Positions 7,479 through 14,424 of a stretch of DNA of 18,858 nucleotides are shown piece by piece. How positions within the stretch are numbered: the first letter of the stretch is position 1; each line of letters begins with the position of its first letter. Below the pieces are notes generated by a model. The model had not been told where the DNA came from. It did no database searches and was given only the letters and a program-made list of their open reading frames with translations. The stretch covers positions 1 through 18,858 of the forward strand of contig JAUIEL010000041.1 in NCBI GenBank assembly GCA_030428825.1, read 5' to 3'. Position numbers and translations under genes: made by a program. The DNA comes from a bacterium. GTDB taxonomy: Bacteria; Planctomycetota; B15-G4; JADJEK01.

Positions 7479-8197
7479 CGCCGGACGACGCCCGGGAGGT
7501 CCTCGCGGCGGCCCGGCGTCCGGTCGCGCTGACCGGCGCCGGCGTCTCCGCGGAGAGCGGGCTCTCGACGTTCCGCGGACCGGGCGGCCTCTGGAACGAC
7601 CGCCGCCCGGAGGAACTCGCGACGCCGGAGGCGTTCGCCGCCGACCCGGCCCTCGTCTGGTCGTTCTACCGGTGGCGCCGCGAGCGGGTCCGCGCGTGCG
7701 CGCCGAACGCCGCACACCACGCCCTCGCGGCGTTCGAGGCGGCGCACGAGGGGTTCGTCCTGATCACGCAGAACGTCGACGGCTACCACCGCGACGCGGG
7801 GTCGCGGGCGGTGATCGAGCTGCACGGGAACCTGATGATCGACCGCTGCTCGGAGTGCGGGGCGGAGCGTCCGGCCGACCCACGGCGCGACGCGGCGGAC
7901 GCGTTGCCGCGCTGCGCGTGCGGCGGCCTCGAGCGCCCTGGGGTCGTCTGGTTCGGCGAGCCGGTGACGCGGATCGAGGAGGCGTTCGCGGTCGCGGGGG
8001 AGGCGGACGCGTTCCTGGTCGCCGGGACCTCCGCGCAGGTCGAGCCGGCCGCGTCGGCGGCGCGCGTGGCGAAGCGGGCGGGGGCGGCGGTGATCGAGGT
8101 GAACCCGGAGGCGACGCCGCTGACCTCGATCGCGGACGGCGCGTTCCGCGGCCGGGCGGCCGCGCTGCTACCCGGTCTGCTCGGCGGCGCTCGCTGA
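7475..8197 (+). CDS. Sir2-family NAD-dependent protein deacylase (sirtuin)
   Basis: The 240-residue sirtuin removes acyl groups from lysines with NAD. It shows GAGVSAESGLSTFRG (21-35) and GGLW for NAD binding, TQNVDGYHRDAGS (98-110), catalytic His117 in LHGN, and a Cys4 zinc site (125, 128, 147, 149). RPGVVWFGE (154-162), GTSAQVEP and VNPEATPLT follow. Tyr65 and Arg68 form the YxxR pair that in CobB/SIRT5-type class III sirtuins recognises succinyl or malonyl lysine, so desuccinylation is plausible. The GTG start at 7475 overlaps the anti-sigma stop (GTGA), so the gene is coupled to the ECF operon, an unusual setting. Its last 30 bases overlap the end of the ybjQ-like gene on the other strand. 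Confidence 0.95.
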   Translation: MTPDDAREVLAAARRPVALTGAGVSAESGLSTFRGPGGLWNDRRPEELATPEAFAADPALVWSFYRWRRERVRACAPNAAHHALAAFEAAHEGFVLITQNVDGYHRDAGSRAVIELHGNLMIDRCSECGAERPADPRRDAADALPRCACGGLERPGVVWFGEPVTRIEEAFAVAGEADAFLVAGTSAQVEPAASAARVAKRAGAAVIEVNPEATPLTSIADGAFRGRAAALLPGLLGGAR

Positions 8198-8524
8198 CGG
8201 GGCCGGCGCGTCCTCGACCACGACCGCGGTGCCGTAGGCGACGATCTCCGCCGCGTACGCCGCGACCTCGGCCGACGCGAACCGGACGCCGACGACGGCG
8301 TTCCCCCCCAAGGAGCGGGCGTGCTCGGTCATCCGGTCGAGCGCCTGCTCCCTGGCCTGGGCGATCGTCCGCGTGTACTCCTCGACCTCTCCGCCGAGCA
8401 GGTTCTTGATCAGCCCGACCAGCCCCTTCAGGAGTCCGGGAGAGCGGGTGACGGTCCCGTTCGCGAGTCCGAGAGTGCGGAGGACTCGCTTGCCGTGGAT
8501 CGTGTCGGTCGTCGCCATCAGCAT
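8168..8524 (-). CDS. YbjQ/UPF0145 family protein
   Basis: The 118-residue product matches the UPF0145 (YbjQ) family: TTDTIHGKRVLRTLGLANGTVTRS at the start, then GGEVEEYTRTIAQAREQALDRM, ARSLGGNAVVGVRF, and IVAYGTAVVVED. Members are small oligomeric proteins sometimes described as putative heavy-metal-binding; the function is not settled. A short Ala/Pro-rich tail follows. The ATG at 8524 overlaps the anti-sigma-like gene's TGA by one base; the second ATG at 8518 would remove two residues. The stop lies inside the sir2 gene, which converges from the other side. Confidence 0.88.
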   Translation of the reverse strand: MLMATTDTIHGKRVLRTLGLANGTVTRSPGLLKGLVGLIKNLLGGEVEEYTRTIAQAREQALDRMTEHARSLGGNAVVGVRFASAEVAAYAAEIVAYGTAVVVEDAPAPSASAAEQTG

Positions 8525-8958
8525 CAGCGTCGCACTCCCTGGTATCGGTCGAGCTTCCGCAGCTTCAGCCAGACCCGGACGACCGACTGGGTCAGCAGGG
8601 TCGCGCCGAGGAGGCCGACGCCGACGCCGATCTTCAGCATCGGCTTCGCGTCGGAGAAGAAGAGCTCGAGCAGGAGGAACGCGACGGTGACGCTCGCGCC
8701 GACGCCGAGGAGCACGAAGCCGAGCCGACGTTCGACGCGGGCCGCGACGCGCGAGAAGAACCGTTCGTACTCGAAGTCCTCCGGCTCGCGGAGGACCATC
8801 GAGTTCGTGATGTCGTGCAGGCGGCGGTACTGGGCGAGCTCGGTCGCGAGCTCGGGGTCGGCGTAGCACCGTTCGACGAACGCGCGCCGATCCTCGTCCG
8901 ACAGCTCGTCGTCGAGGAAGCCCATCATCTGGATCCGGAAGTGTTCGCGTTCGTCCAT
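8524..8958 (-). CDS. Anti-sigma-factor-like protein with two membrane segments
   Basis: The 144-residue protein has an N-terminal helical domain (about residues 1-65) with MMGFLDDELSDEDRRAF and DPELATELAQYRRL, a pattern common in cytoplasmic anti-sigma domains, without a Cys/His zinc site. Two hydrophobic helices follow at about 80-100 and 108-128, giving an in-out-in topology with almost no periplasmic part. It sits directly after an ECF sigma gene and before ybjQ. The role as that sigma's antagonist is inferred from order and the N-domain. The ATG at 8958 was chosen because MDEREHFRIQ looks like a natural start. An in-frame GTG at 8985, 2 bases after the sigma stop, would add nine residues and cannot be excluded. 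Confidence 0.72.
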   Translation of the reverse strand: MDEREHFRIQMMGFLDDELSDEDRRAFVERCYADPELATELAQYRRLHDITNSMVLREPEDFEYERFFSRVAARVERRLGFVLLGVGASVTVAFLLLELFFSDAKPMLKIGVGVGLLGATLLTQSVVRVWLKLRKLDRYQGVRR

Positions 8959-8987
8959 CGCTCGGTCGGGTCGATCCGTGGGCACGG

Positions 8988-9566
8988 TCAGAGGTGCGGT
9001 TCGAGTCTCTCCTTCAGTCGGCGGCGCGCGTGGAAGAGTCGCGACATCACCGTGCCGATCGGGATCTCCAGCGTGTCCGCGATCTCTTGGTACGACATCT
9101 CCTGGAAATGGCGGAGGGCAATGATCTCTCGATCCTTCATCGCCAGCTTCTCGTACCCCTGCCAGAACTGTTCGCGCAGCTCGCCCGACGAGAGGACCGC
9201 GCTCGGCTGCACCGCCGCGTCGTCGACCAGCTCGTAGTCCGGCTCGCCGTCCGGCGTCGCCGAGAGGGAGAGGCGGCGGACGAGGCCGCGCCGCTTCAGG
9301 AAGGTGAGGCAGGTGTTCTTGAGGATGCGATAGAACCAGGGGAAGAAGCGCTGGTTCGTGTCGAACCGGCCGATCGCCTTGAACGACTTCAGGAAGGCGT
9401 CCTGGGAGAGGTCGAGCGCGTCCTCGCTGTTCTGCACGAACTGCATCGCGATCCCGTGGGCGCGCCGCATGTACTTCCGGACGAGCGACTCGAACGCCTC
9501 CCGGCGTCCGGCCTGCACCTCCCGGATGACCCGAATGTCACTCGCGTCGGCGGCGTCCGTTCCCAC
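8988..9566 (-). CDS. ECF-family RNA polymerase sigma factor (second system)
   Basis: The 192-residue ECF sigma factor has region 2 with VQAGRREAFESLVRKYMRR, SEDALDLSQDAFLKSFKAI and FFPWFYRILKNTCLTFLKRR. The linker contains PDYELVDD. Region 4 has LAMKDREIIALRHFQEMSYQEIADTL and the recognition helix IPIGTVMSRLFHARRRLKERL. The FFPWFYRILKN form of region 2 differs from the first system's FRHWLFRIATN, so the two sigmas are not recent duplicates and probably read different promoters. Translation starts at GTG 9566 and ribosome site evidence is weak. A 117-base spacer separates it from lpxB upstream and contains a good candidate for its own promoter. Confidence 0.94.
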   Translation of the reverse strand: MGTDAADASDIRVIREVQAGRREAFESLVRKYMRRAHGIAMQFVQNSEDALDLSQDAFLKSFKAIGRFDTNQRFFPWFYRILKNTCLTFLKRRGLVRRLSLSATPDGEPDYELVDDAAVQPSAVLSSGELREQFWQGYEKLAMKDREIIALRHFQEMSYQEIADTLEIPIGTVMSRLFHARRRLKERLEPHL

Positions 9567-9595
9567 GTCGCGATCTATGGCTCGGCGCTCCAGCT

Positions 9596-9622
9596 ATTCA
9601 CGGCCGTCTCCGGAAGTTCCGG
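9596..9622 (-). promoter_or_regulatory. Candidate ECF promoter within a perfect palindrome
   Basis: Read on the minus strand, an A-run (9627-9623) leads into CCGGAACTTCCGG (9622-9610), a 13-base perfect palindrome that contains GGAACTT, a strong ECF-type -35. A -10 element would fall near 9596-9602, and the start codon at 9566 leaves a leader of about 20-25 bases. The palindrome could also be an operator, or on the plus strand (followed by TTTTT) a stem-like terminator, though no plus-strand transcript is expected here. Self-activation by this sigma is the simplest inference. Confidence 0.4.
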
Positions 9623-9683
9623 TTTTTCCTCCCCTCGGAGGGGGGCGCCGGGACGCGGAGTATGTCGGGATCTTGGCCCGGGT

Positions 9684-10841
9684 TCAACGGGCCGAGGCGG
9701 CGCCGGAGGCCCGCAGGAGGGCCAGGACGGCGTCCGCCGCCCGCTCGGAGGCCCCGGGGGAGAAGGCGTGCCGGAGGTCCTCCCCGAGCGCCTTCACGCA
9801 CTCCCGGCGGGTCTCGGTCTCCCCGATCCGTTCGAGGCAGGCGGCGGCGATCTCCTCGACCGGCTCGTCGGGGGTGACGAACTCGGGGACCAGCTCGCGG
9901 CCGGCGATCAGGTTCACCTGGGAGATCCACGGCACGGTCAGGATCCGGTCGGCGAGGAACCGCTGGAACCGGGTGAGCCGGTAGACGACGACCATCGGGA
10001 CGCCGTGGCACGCCACCTCGAACGTGACCGTCCCGGAGACGACCAGGGCGAACCGCGCGCCGCGAAGCACCGGCCGGACCGCCCGCACGAACCGGACCCC
10101 GTCGAGCGGGTGCGCCTCGAGGACCTCCCGGCAGACGGCGGCCGTGTCGTCCCGGAGCTGGGGGAGGAAGAACGTCGCCGTCGGGTGCTCCTCGCGGATC
10201 CGTCGCGCGACCTCCACCATGAGCGGGAGGTTGGTCCGGACCTCCTGCGGCCGGCTCCCCGGCAGGAGCGCGAGGCCGGGTGTCGCGTCCCGCACCTCCT
10301 CCTCGAGCGCGGCGTCGTCCTCCCCCGCGGTCTCCGCCGCGAGCTCGTCGGCGGCGGGGTGACCGACGTACCTCGCGTCGATGCCGAGCCGCCGGAAGTA
10401 CTCCTCCTCGAACGGGAGGATCGTCAGCGCGTGGTCGACGACGCGCGCGAACCGCCGCGCGCGCCACGGCGCCCACGCCCAGAGCTGGGGGCAGACGTAG
10501 TAGAGGACCGGCACGCCGCGTCGCCGGCAGAGGCGGGCGAAGCGGACGTGCAGCCCGGGGTAGTCGAGCAGCACGACGAGGTCGGGACGGTCCTCCCGCA
10601 GGGTGCGGTCGAACCGGGCGAGCACCTTCACGAACGTCCCGATGTGTTCGAAGACCGCCTTGAACCCCATCACCGCGAAGTCGGAGAGGGGGAAGAGGAG
10701 CCGCGCCCCCGCCGCCTCGAGGTGCCGGCCGCCGAACGCGTCGAAGACGAGCGACGGGTCCCGCCGCCGGAGCGCCGCGAGGAGGCGCGCGGCGTGGTGC
10801 TCGCCGGAGACCTCGCCGGCGGAGATCAGGATGCGCGCCAC
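9684..10841 (-). CDS. lpxB: Lipid-A-disaccharide synthase
   Basis: LpxB (glycosyltransferase family 19) condenses UDP-2,3-diacylglucosamine with lipid X to form the lipid A disaccharide at the inner membrane. The 385-residue product is of normal length. It shows SAGEVSGEHHAARLL (7-21), YYVCPQLWAWAPWRA (114-128), VGHP (159-162), LLPGSRPQEVRTNLP (192-206) and SGTVTFEVACHGVPMVVVYR (269-288). WISQVNLIAGRELVPEF follows. The GTG start lies 9 bases after the DUF1015 stop, so it is the last gene of the ilvE-ACT-DUF1015-lpxB group. Other lipid A genes (lpxA, lpxD, fabZ), which are its usual neighbours, are absent from the window. Confidence 0.95.
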   Translation of the reverse strand: MARILISAGEVSGEHHAARLLAALRRRDPSLVFDAFGGRHLEAAGARLLFPLSDFAVMGFKAVFEHIGTFVKVLARFDRTLREDRPDLVVLLDYPGLHVRFARLCRRRGVPVLYYVCPQLWAWAPWRARRFARVVDHALTILPFEEEYFRRLGIDARYVGHPAADELAAETAGEDDAALEEEVRDATPGLALLPGSRPQEVRTNLPLMVEVARRIREEHPTATFFLPQLRDDTAAVCREVLEAHPLDGVRFVRAVRPVLRGARFALVVSGTVTFEVACHGVPMVVVYRLTRFQRFLADRILTVPWISQVNLIAGRELVPEFVTPDEPVEEIAAACLERIGETETRRECVKALGEDLRHAFSPGASERAADAVLALLRASGAASAR

Positions 10842-10850
10842 GCGTCCCGC

Positions 10851-12107
10851 TCAGCCGAGGAGGCTCGGGTCGTCGAACCGGTGGAGCACCTGGCCGGACG
10901 CCGCCTTCGGCGAGAAGTAGGTCGACTTCGACGGCATCCGGAGGCCGCGGTCGGAGACCTCGAGGATCGTCGCGATCGTCGGCGGGCGGAGGAGGAGCGC
11001 GAGCGGCACGTCCTCGCTCCGCGCCAGCCCGAGCGGGTCGTCCTCGCCGCGGACGTACCGGCAGCGGAGCGCGTGCCCGAGGGTCTCGGGGTCGAGCAGG
11101 TGGCGGTGGAGCACGACGACGTCGAGCGAGTGGAGCGGCGCGGGGGAGGTCGCGGCGAGCCGCTCCTTCACCGGCGCGCGCGGGACCGCGAGGTGCCACG
11201 CGCCGTCCCGCCGCCTCGCGACGCCGATCGTCCCCGGGTCGTCCGCCCGCGCGAGGTCGGCGAGGATCGACGCCTCGTCGGTCGGGATCAGGTCGAAGTC
11301 CGTCTCCAGCCGCGTCGCGACCGCGTCCGCCGCCTCCGCCGACAGGTCGTCGACGAACCGGTGGGTCGGCAGCACCACGACCCCCGGGTCCTCGGCCCGG
11401 ACGAGGAGCGCCATCCGGTACGCCGCCCCGGCGTCGTCCGGGTGCTCGGCGTGGAACCGGCTGGCGACCGTGAAGCGATGATGCCCGTCGGCGATGTAGA
11501 GCGGCGTCCCGTCGAGGTGCTCGCGGATCGCCGCGCTGACCGACGCGTCGGCGCGCCGGAACTCGAACGTCGCCTCGTCGAGCGTCGCGGTCGCGTCCGC
11601 CGCCGCCGCGCGGGCCGGCGCGAGGAGCTCGTCGACGACGCCCGCCGCGTCGCGGTAGAGGACCCAGATCGGCTCGAGGTTGGCCCGCGTCGCCCGGAGG
11701 AGGTTGTACCGGTCCTCGACCGGCTTCGCCTGGACCTCCTCGTGCCCCCGCATCGGCCCCTCGCCGATCGGCTTCGCCTCGACAAGCCCGATCAGCCCCG
11801 GCCGCCGGACCGGCGCGCCGTCCGGCCCCGGGAAGACCGCGTCCTGGAGGTGGAACGACGGCGCCTCGTCCCGGACCAGGCGACCGTCGGCGATCCACTC
11901 GTCGAGGAGCCTCGCCGCCGTCGCGTACCGGTCGAGGCCGTCGACGGCGCGCGGCAGCGTCAGGTGGACGACGTTCGCCGGCGACCGCGCGGCGAAGCCG
12001 TCCCGCTCGTCGTCGTCGATGACGTCGTACGGCGGCGCGGCGCAGGCGGCGGGGTCGCCGCCCGGGTCGACGAAACGGAACCCGCGGAACGGTTCGATCA
12101 CGGCCAT
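10851..12107 (-). CDS. DUF1015 family protein
   Basis: The 418-residue product matches DUF1015: an N-terminal PFRGFRFV and PPYDVI, NVVHLTLPR near residue 50, RYNLLRATRANLEPIWVLY at about 133-151, the family hallmark ADGHHRFTVA (206-215), and a C-terminal PKAASGQVL-type ending preceded by MPSKSTYFSPK. The function is unknown; the His pair in the hallmark looks like a metal or nucleotide site. The family is often found near serine or amino-acid metabolism genes in other bacteria, which fits the upstream ilvE-ACT pair. The ATG at 12107 is 30 bases after the ACT gene's stop. Confidence 0.9.
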   Translation of the reverse strand: MAVIEPFRGFRFVDPGGDPAACAAPPYDVIDDDERDGFAARSPANVVHLTLPRAVDGLDRYATAARLLDEWIADGRLVRDEAPSFHLQDAVFPGPDGAPVRRPGLIGLVEAKPIGEGPMRGHEEVQAKPVEDRYNLLRATRANLEPIWVLYRDAAGVVDELLAPARAAAADATATLDEATFEFRRADASVSAAIREHLDGTPLYIADGHHRFTVASRFHAEHPDDAGAAYRMALLVRAEDPGVVVLPTHRFVDDLSAEAADAVATRLETDFDLIPTDEASILADLARADDPGTIGVARRRDGAWHLAVPRAPVKERLAATSPAPLHSLDVVVLHRHLLDPETLGHALRCRYVRGEDDPLGLARSEDVPLALLLRPPTIATILEVSDRGLRMPSKSTYFSPKAASGQVLHRFDDPSLLG

Positions 12108-12137
12108 CTCAGGACCCCTCCCTGGGTCGTCGTCCGG

Positions 12138-12599
12138 TCACCGCGCGTCCGGGACGAGGCGCCCGTCCCCGGCCGCCCGCCGGAGCGCGTCGACCGTCCG
12201 CTCGGCGAGCGCGTCGCGGACGAACAGATGGTCGCGATCGTAGGCGGAGACCGCGCCGATCGGCACGCCCTCTTCCGCCATCACCGCCGCGACCTTCGCC
12301 AGGAACCCGACGAGGTCCCACGGCAACGTCGGCGTGAACGTCACGACCCGGTACGCGTCCGGCTCGCGGGCCGCGTCCGCCAGCAGGTCGCCGAGCTCGA
12401 CCAGGTCCCGCTCGTCGAGGAGGAGGGTCAGGCCGTCCGCCTCCCGGGTGACGAACTGGAACGGCGTCGCGAGGTCGGCGCAGCGGGCGAGGATCGGCCG
12501 CGCGAGGGCCGGGTCCGCCTTCAGCAGTCGGTACCGCTCGGGACGCAGGACGACGTCCTCGGGCCGGACCTCGGGCGCCGCCGCGCCGGGCGGATTCAC
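12138..12599 (-). CDS. ACT-domain protein (ACT_7/CASTOR-like)
   Basis: The 153-residue protein has two ACT-like halves. Residues 18-60 (RPERYRLLKADPAL, then FQFVTREADGLTLLL) match the N-terminal half seen in CASTOR/ACT_7 proteins. Residues 84-128 carry the ACT core RVVTFTPTLPWDLVGFL, then AKVAAVMAEEGVPIGAVSAY and DRDHLFV. Such proteins sense amino acids or other small ligands. The GTG start at 12599 overlaps the ilvE stop (GTGA), so the gene is translationally coupled to ilvE and may sense a branched-chain amino acid; that is inference from position. No effector domain is fused to it. Confidence 0.85.
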   Translation of the reverse strand: MNPPGAAAPEVRPEDVVLRPERYRLLKADPALARPILARCADLATPFQFVTREADGLTLLLDERDLVELGDLLADAAREPDAYRVVTFTPTLPWDLVGFLAKVAAVMAEEGVPIGAVSAYDRDHLFVRDALAERTVDALRRAAGDGRLVPDAR

Positions 12600-13543
12600 G
12601 ACGGACCGGAGGCGGGGACGATCGACCGCCAGGCCGCGTGCTCGGTCTCCGCCCCGCGGACGACCGCCTGGTACGCGTCGGCGAGCGCGCGCGTCACCGG
12701 CCCCGGCCGCCCGCTCCCGACCGTCCGGCCGTCGACCTCGCGGACCGGCGTCACCTCGGCGGCCGTGCCGACCAGGAAGACCTCGTCCGCGACGTAGAGC
12801 GTCTCGCGCGGGAACGCCGCCTCGACGATCTCGATCCCGAGCGCGTCGGCCCGCTCGCGGGCGAGCGTCAGGATGGTGTGTCGCGTCAGACCGTGGAGGA
12901 CCGGGGAGGAGAGCGGCGGCGTCGTCATCACGCCGTCCCGGATCACGAAGACGTTCTCGCCCGGCCCCTCGGCCACCAGCCCCTCGCCGTCGAGCAGGAT
13001 CGCCTCGTCGTACCCCGCCATCGTCGCGAGGCGGTTGGCGAGGATCGAGTTGACGTACTGGCCGGTCACCTTCGCCGCGACCATGTGGCGGGCCTGCGAG
13101 AGCCGGGTCAGCGACGACACGCAGCAGCGGATCCCGTTCTTCACGCCCTCCTCGCCGAGGTACGCCCCCCAGGGGAACGCGCCGACGCCGACGTGGACCG
13201 GGTTCGTCGTCGAGCCGAGCCCCATCGATCCCTCCCCGAGCCAGACGAGGGGCCGGACGTAGCACTCGTCGAGGCCGTTGTCCGCGACGACCTCGAGGCA
13301 CGCCCGGACGACCTCCTCGGCCGGGATCGGGACGTCGATGAGGCACATCTTCGCCGAGTCGTAGAGGCGCCGCACGTGCTCCTCGAGGCGGAAGACCGCC
13401 GATCCTCCGCCCTCCTGCCGGTAGCAGCGGATCCCCTCGAAGACGCCGAGCCCGTAGTGGAGGGAGTGGGTGAAGAAGTGGAACCGCGCGTCGTCCCACG
13501 GCACGAGCTTCCCGTCGAGCCAGATCGACTTGGTCTTCTCCAC
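12596..13543 (-). CDS. ilvE: Branched-chain-amino-acid aminotransferase
   Basis: This PLP fold-type IV enzyme performs the last step of Val, Ile and Leu synthesis, moving an amino group from glutamate to the branched-chain keto acid. The 315-residue product has WLDGKLVPWDDARFH, THSLHYGLGVFEGIRCY (25-41), the PLP Lys158 in AAKVTGQYVNSILAN, DEAILLDGEGLVAEGPGENVF (179-199), HGLTRHTIL and GTAAEVTPV (259-267). The GTG start has an excellent ribosome site, GGAGGA, 5 bases upstream, and a good promoter lies in front. It is the first gene of the minus-strand group. The next gene overlaps its stop by 4 bases. Confidence 0.96.
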   Translation of the reverse strand: MEKTKSIWLDGKLVPWDDARFHFFTHSLHYGLGVFEGIRCYRQEGGGSAVFRLEEHVRRLYDSAKMCLIDVPIPAEEVVRACLEVVADNGLDECYVRPLVWLGEGSMGLGSTTNPVHVGVGAFPWGAYLGEEGVKNGIRCCVSSLTRLSQARHMVAAKVTGQYVNSILANRLATMAGYDEAILLDGEGLVAEGPGENVFVIRDGVMTTPPLSSPVLHGLTRHTILTLARERADALGIEIVEAAFPRETLYVADEVFLVGTAAEVTPVREVDGRTVGSGRPGPVTRALADAYQAVVRGAETEHAAWRSIVPASGPS

Positions 13544-13576
13544 GTTCTCCTCCGGAGGCGGGCAAAAGGGGGATCG

Positions 13577-13605
13577 AGGATACGGAACGCGGCTCGAGGC
13601 GACAA
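13577..13605 (-). promoter_or_regulatory. Sigma-70-type promoter for ilvE
   Basis: On the minus strand TTGTCG (13605-13600) and TATCCT (13582-13577) are separated by 17 bases and each match the consensus at four of six positions. Transcription would begin near 13570, giving a leader of about 27 bases that contains the GGAGGA ribosome site. I saw no attenuator or leader peptide. Confidence 0.45.
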
Positions 13606-13627
13606 GCGGAGGACGACGGCTCCGCGG

Positions 13628-13656
13628 TTGCTCCGGCCGCTCCGATCGCCCAGAAT
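13628..13656 (+). promoter_or_regulatory. Candidate promoter for the 13663 gene
   Basis: TTGCTC (13628-13633) and CAGAAT (13651-13656) are 17 bases apart. The -10 ends 6 bases before the ATG at 13663, so a transcript starting 7 bases downstream would be leaderless or nearly so. This fits the absence of a ribosome site. The -35 match is weak. Confidence 0.3.
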
Positions 13657-13662
13657 CGGACC

Positions 13663-14424
13663 ATGGCCCGTCGCCCCGTCAAGAAGCTCGAGGAGCTCCC
13701 GCCGTTCACCGACGCCGACTTCCGGGCGTTCGAGACGCACAAGCGCCGCAGCGCCGACTTCAACCCCGAGCGGCTCGTCCTGAAGCGGAAGCTCGCCGCG
13801 ATCGGCGAGCCGCTCCGCGCCGCGGTGAAGAAGGCGGGGGAGGACCTGACGCTCCGGACTTCGATCCACAACCCGTACGTCTTCAACGGGCACTCGGTCG
13901 GGAACCTCCGCCTCTACCTCTCCCCGGCCGACAAGGCGAAGAAGCCGCTCCGGGACCTGCTCGGGGTCGAGTTCGCGGCGGACACCGACGCCTCGTACGT
14001 CCACGCCAACCTCGTCCTGGCGATCGACCACGACGGCCTGCAGATCGGGCTGCGCGTGCACGAGCGGGCGTGGTGGGACACGCAGAACATGAAGGGGCGC
14101 TGCCGGGAGCGGGAGGGGGCGGAGGAGTTCGCAGCCGCCTTGAACGCCCTCCCGGAGTCGTACGTACTCACCCTGCACGACTGGCAGCGGGAGTACCGCT
14201 GCGGTTCGATCCGCTGGGACGACGTCCTCGAGTTCTTCCGGTACTTCGAGCCGGGGACCCACCGGGTCCGCGTCACCCGGACCGTCGCGAAGGACGACCC
14301 GATCGCGACCGACGTCCGGCTCTTCCCCGAGGTCGCCCGGGAGTTCGTCGCCATGATCCCGCTCTACCGGTTCATCCTCTGGTCCCCGGAGAACAACCAC
14401 CTCGGGATGGGGGGACGTCGATGA
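13663..14424 (+). CDS. Uncharacterised conserved-looking protein
   Basis: I do not firmly recognise this 253-residue protein. It is soluble, with no signal peptide or membrane helix. Distinctive stretches are LPPFTDADFRAFETHKRRS (12-30), ADFNPERLVLKRKLAAIGEPL, RTSIHNPYVFNGHSVGNLRLY, then THALL-like strands (ANLVLAIDHDGLQIGLRVHE) and WWDTQNMKGRC. LHDWQREYRCGSIRWDDVLEFFRYF and a C-terminal EFVAMIPLYRFILWSPEN follow. The mix of conserved Trp, His and Arg suggests a folded enzyme or binding domain. A distant likeness to the YktB/DUF1054 fold is possible from the opening FTDADFRAFE, but this is a guess. The ATG lacks a ribosome site and may be leaderless. The stop overlaps the next start in ATGA, coupling it to a secreted phosphodiesterase. 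Confidence 0.75.
   Translation: MARRPVKKLEELPPFTDADFRAFETHKRRSADFNPERLVLKRKLAAIGEPLRAAVKKAGEDLTLRTSIHNPYVFNGHSVGNLRLYLSPADKAKKPLRDLLGVEFAADTDASYVHANLVLAIDHDGLQIGLRVHERAWWDTQNMKGRCREREGAEEFAAALNALPESYVLTLHDWQREYRCGSIRWDDVLEFFRYFEPGTHRVRVTRTVAKDDPIATDVRLFPEVAREFVAMIPLYRFILWSPENNHLGMGGRR

Noticed and set aside
6971..7825. Minus-strand frame with Gly-Pro-Val collagen-like repeats
   Set aside because: It is the mirror of the plus-strand Gly-X-Y tract caused by a partly self-complementary 9-base unit. The plus strand carries the anti-sigma and sirtuin genes.
9610..9627. Plus-strand intrinsic terminator (palindrome followed by five T)
   Set aside because: The palindrome leaves a one-base centre, and no plus-strand transcript is expected to enter the region. 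A promoter or operator role for the minus-strand sigma gene fits better.
8994..12797. Very long plus-strand open frame (over 1200 codons) opposite sigma, lpxB and DUF1015
   Set aside because: Its composition is typical of an antisense shadow, and the minus strand encodes recognised proteins throughout.
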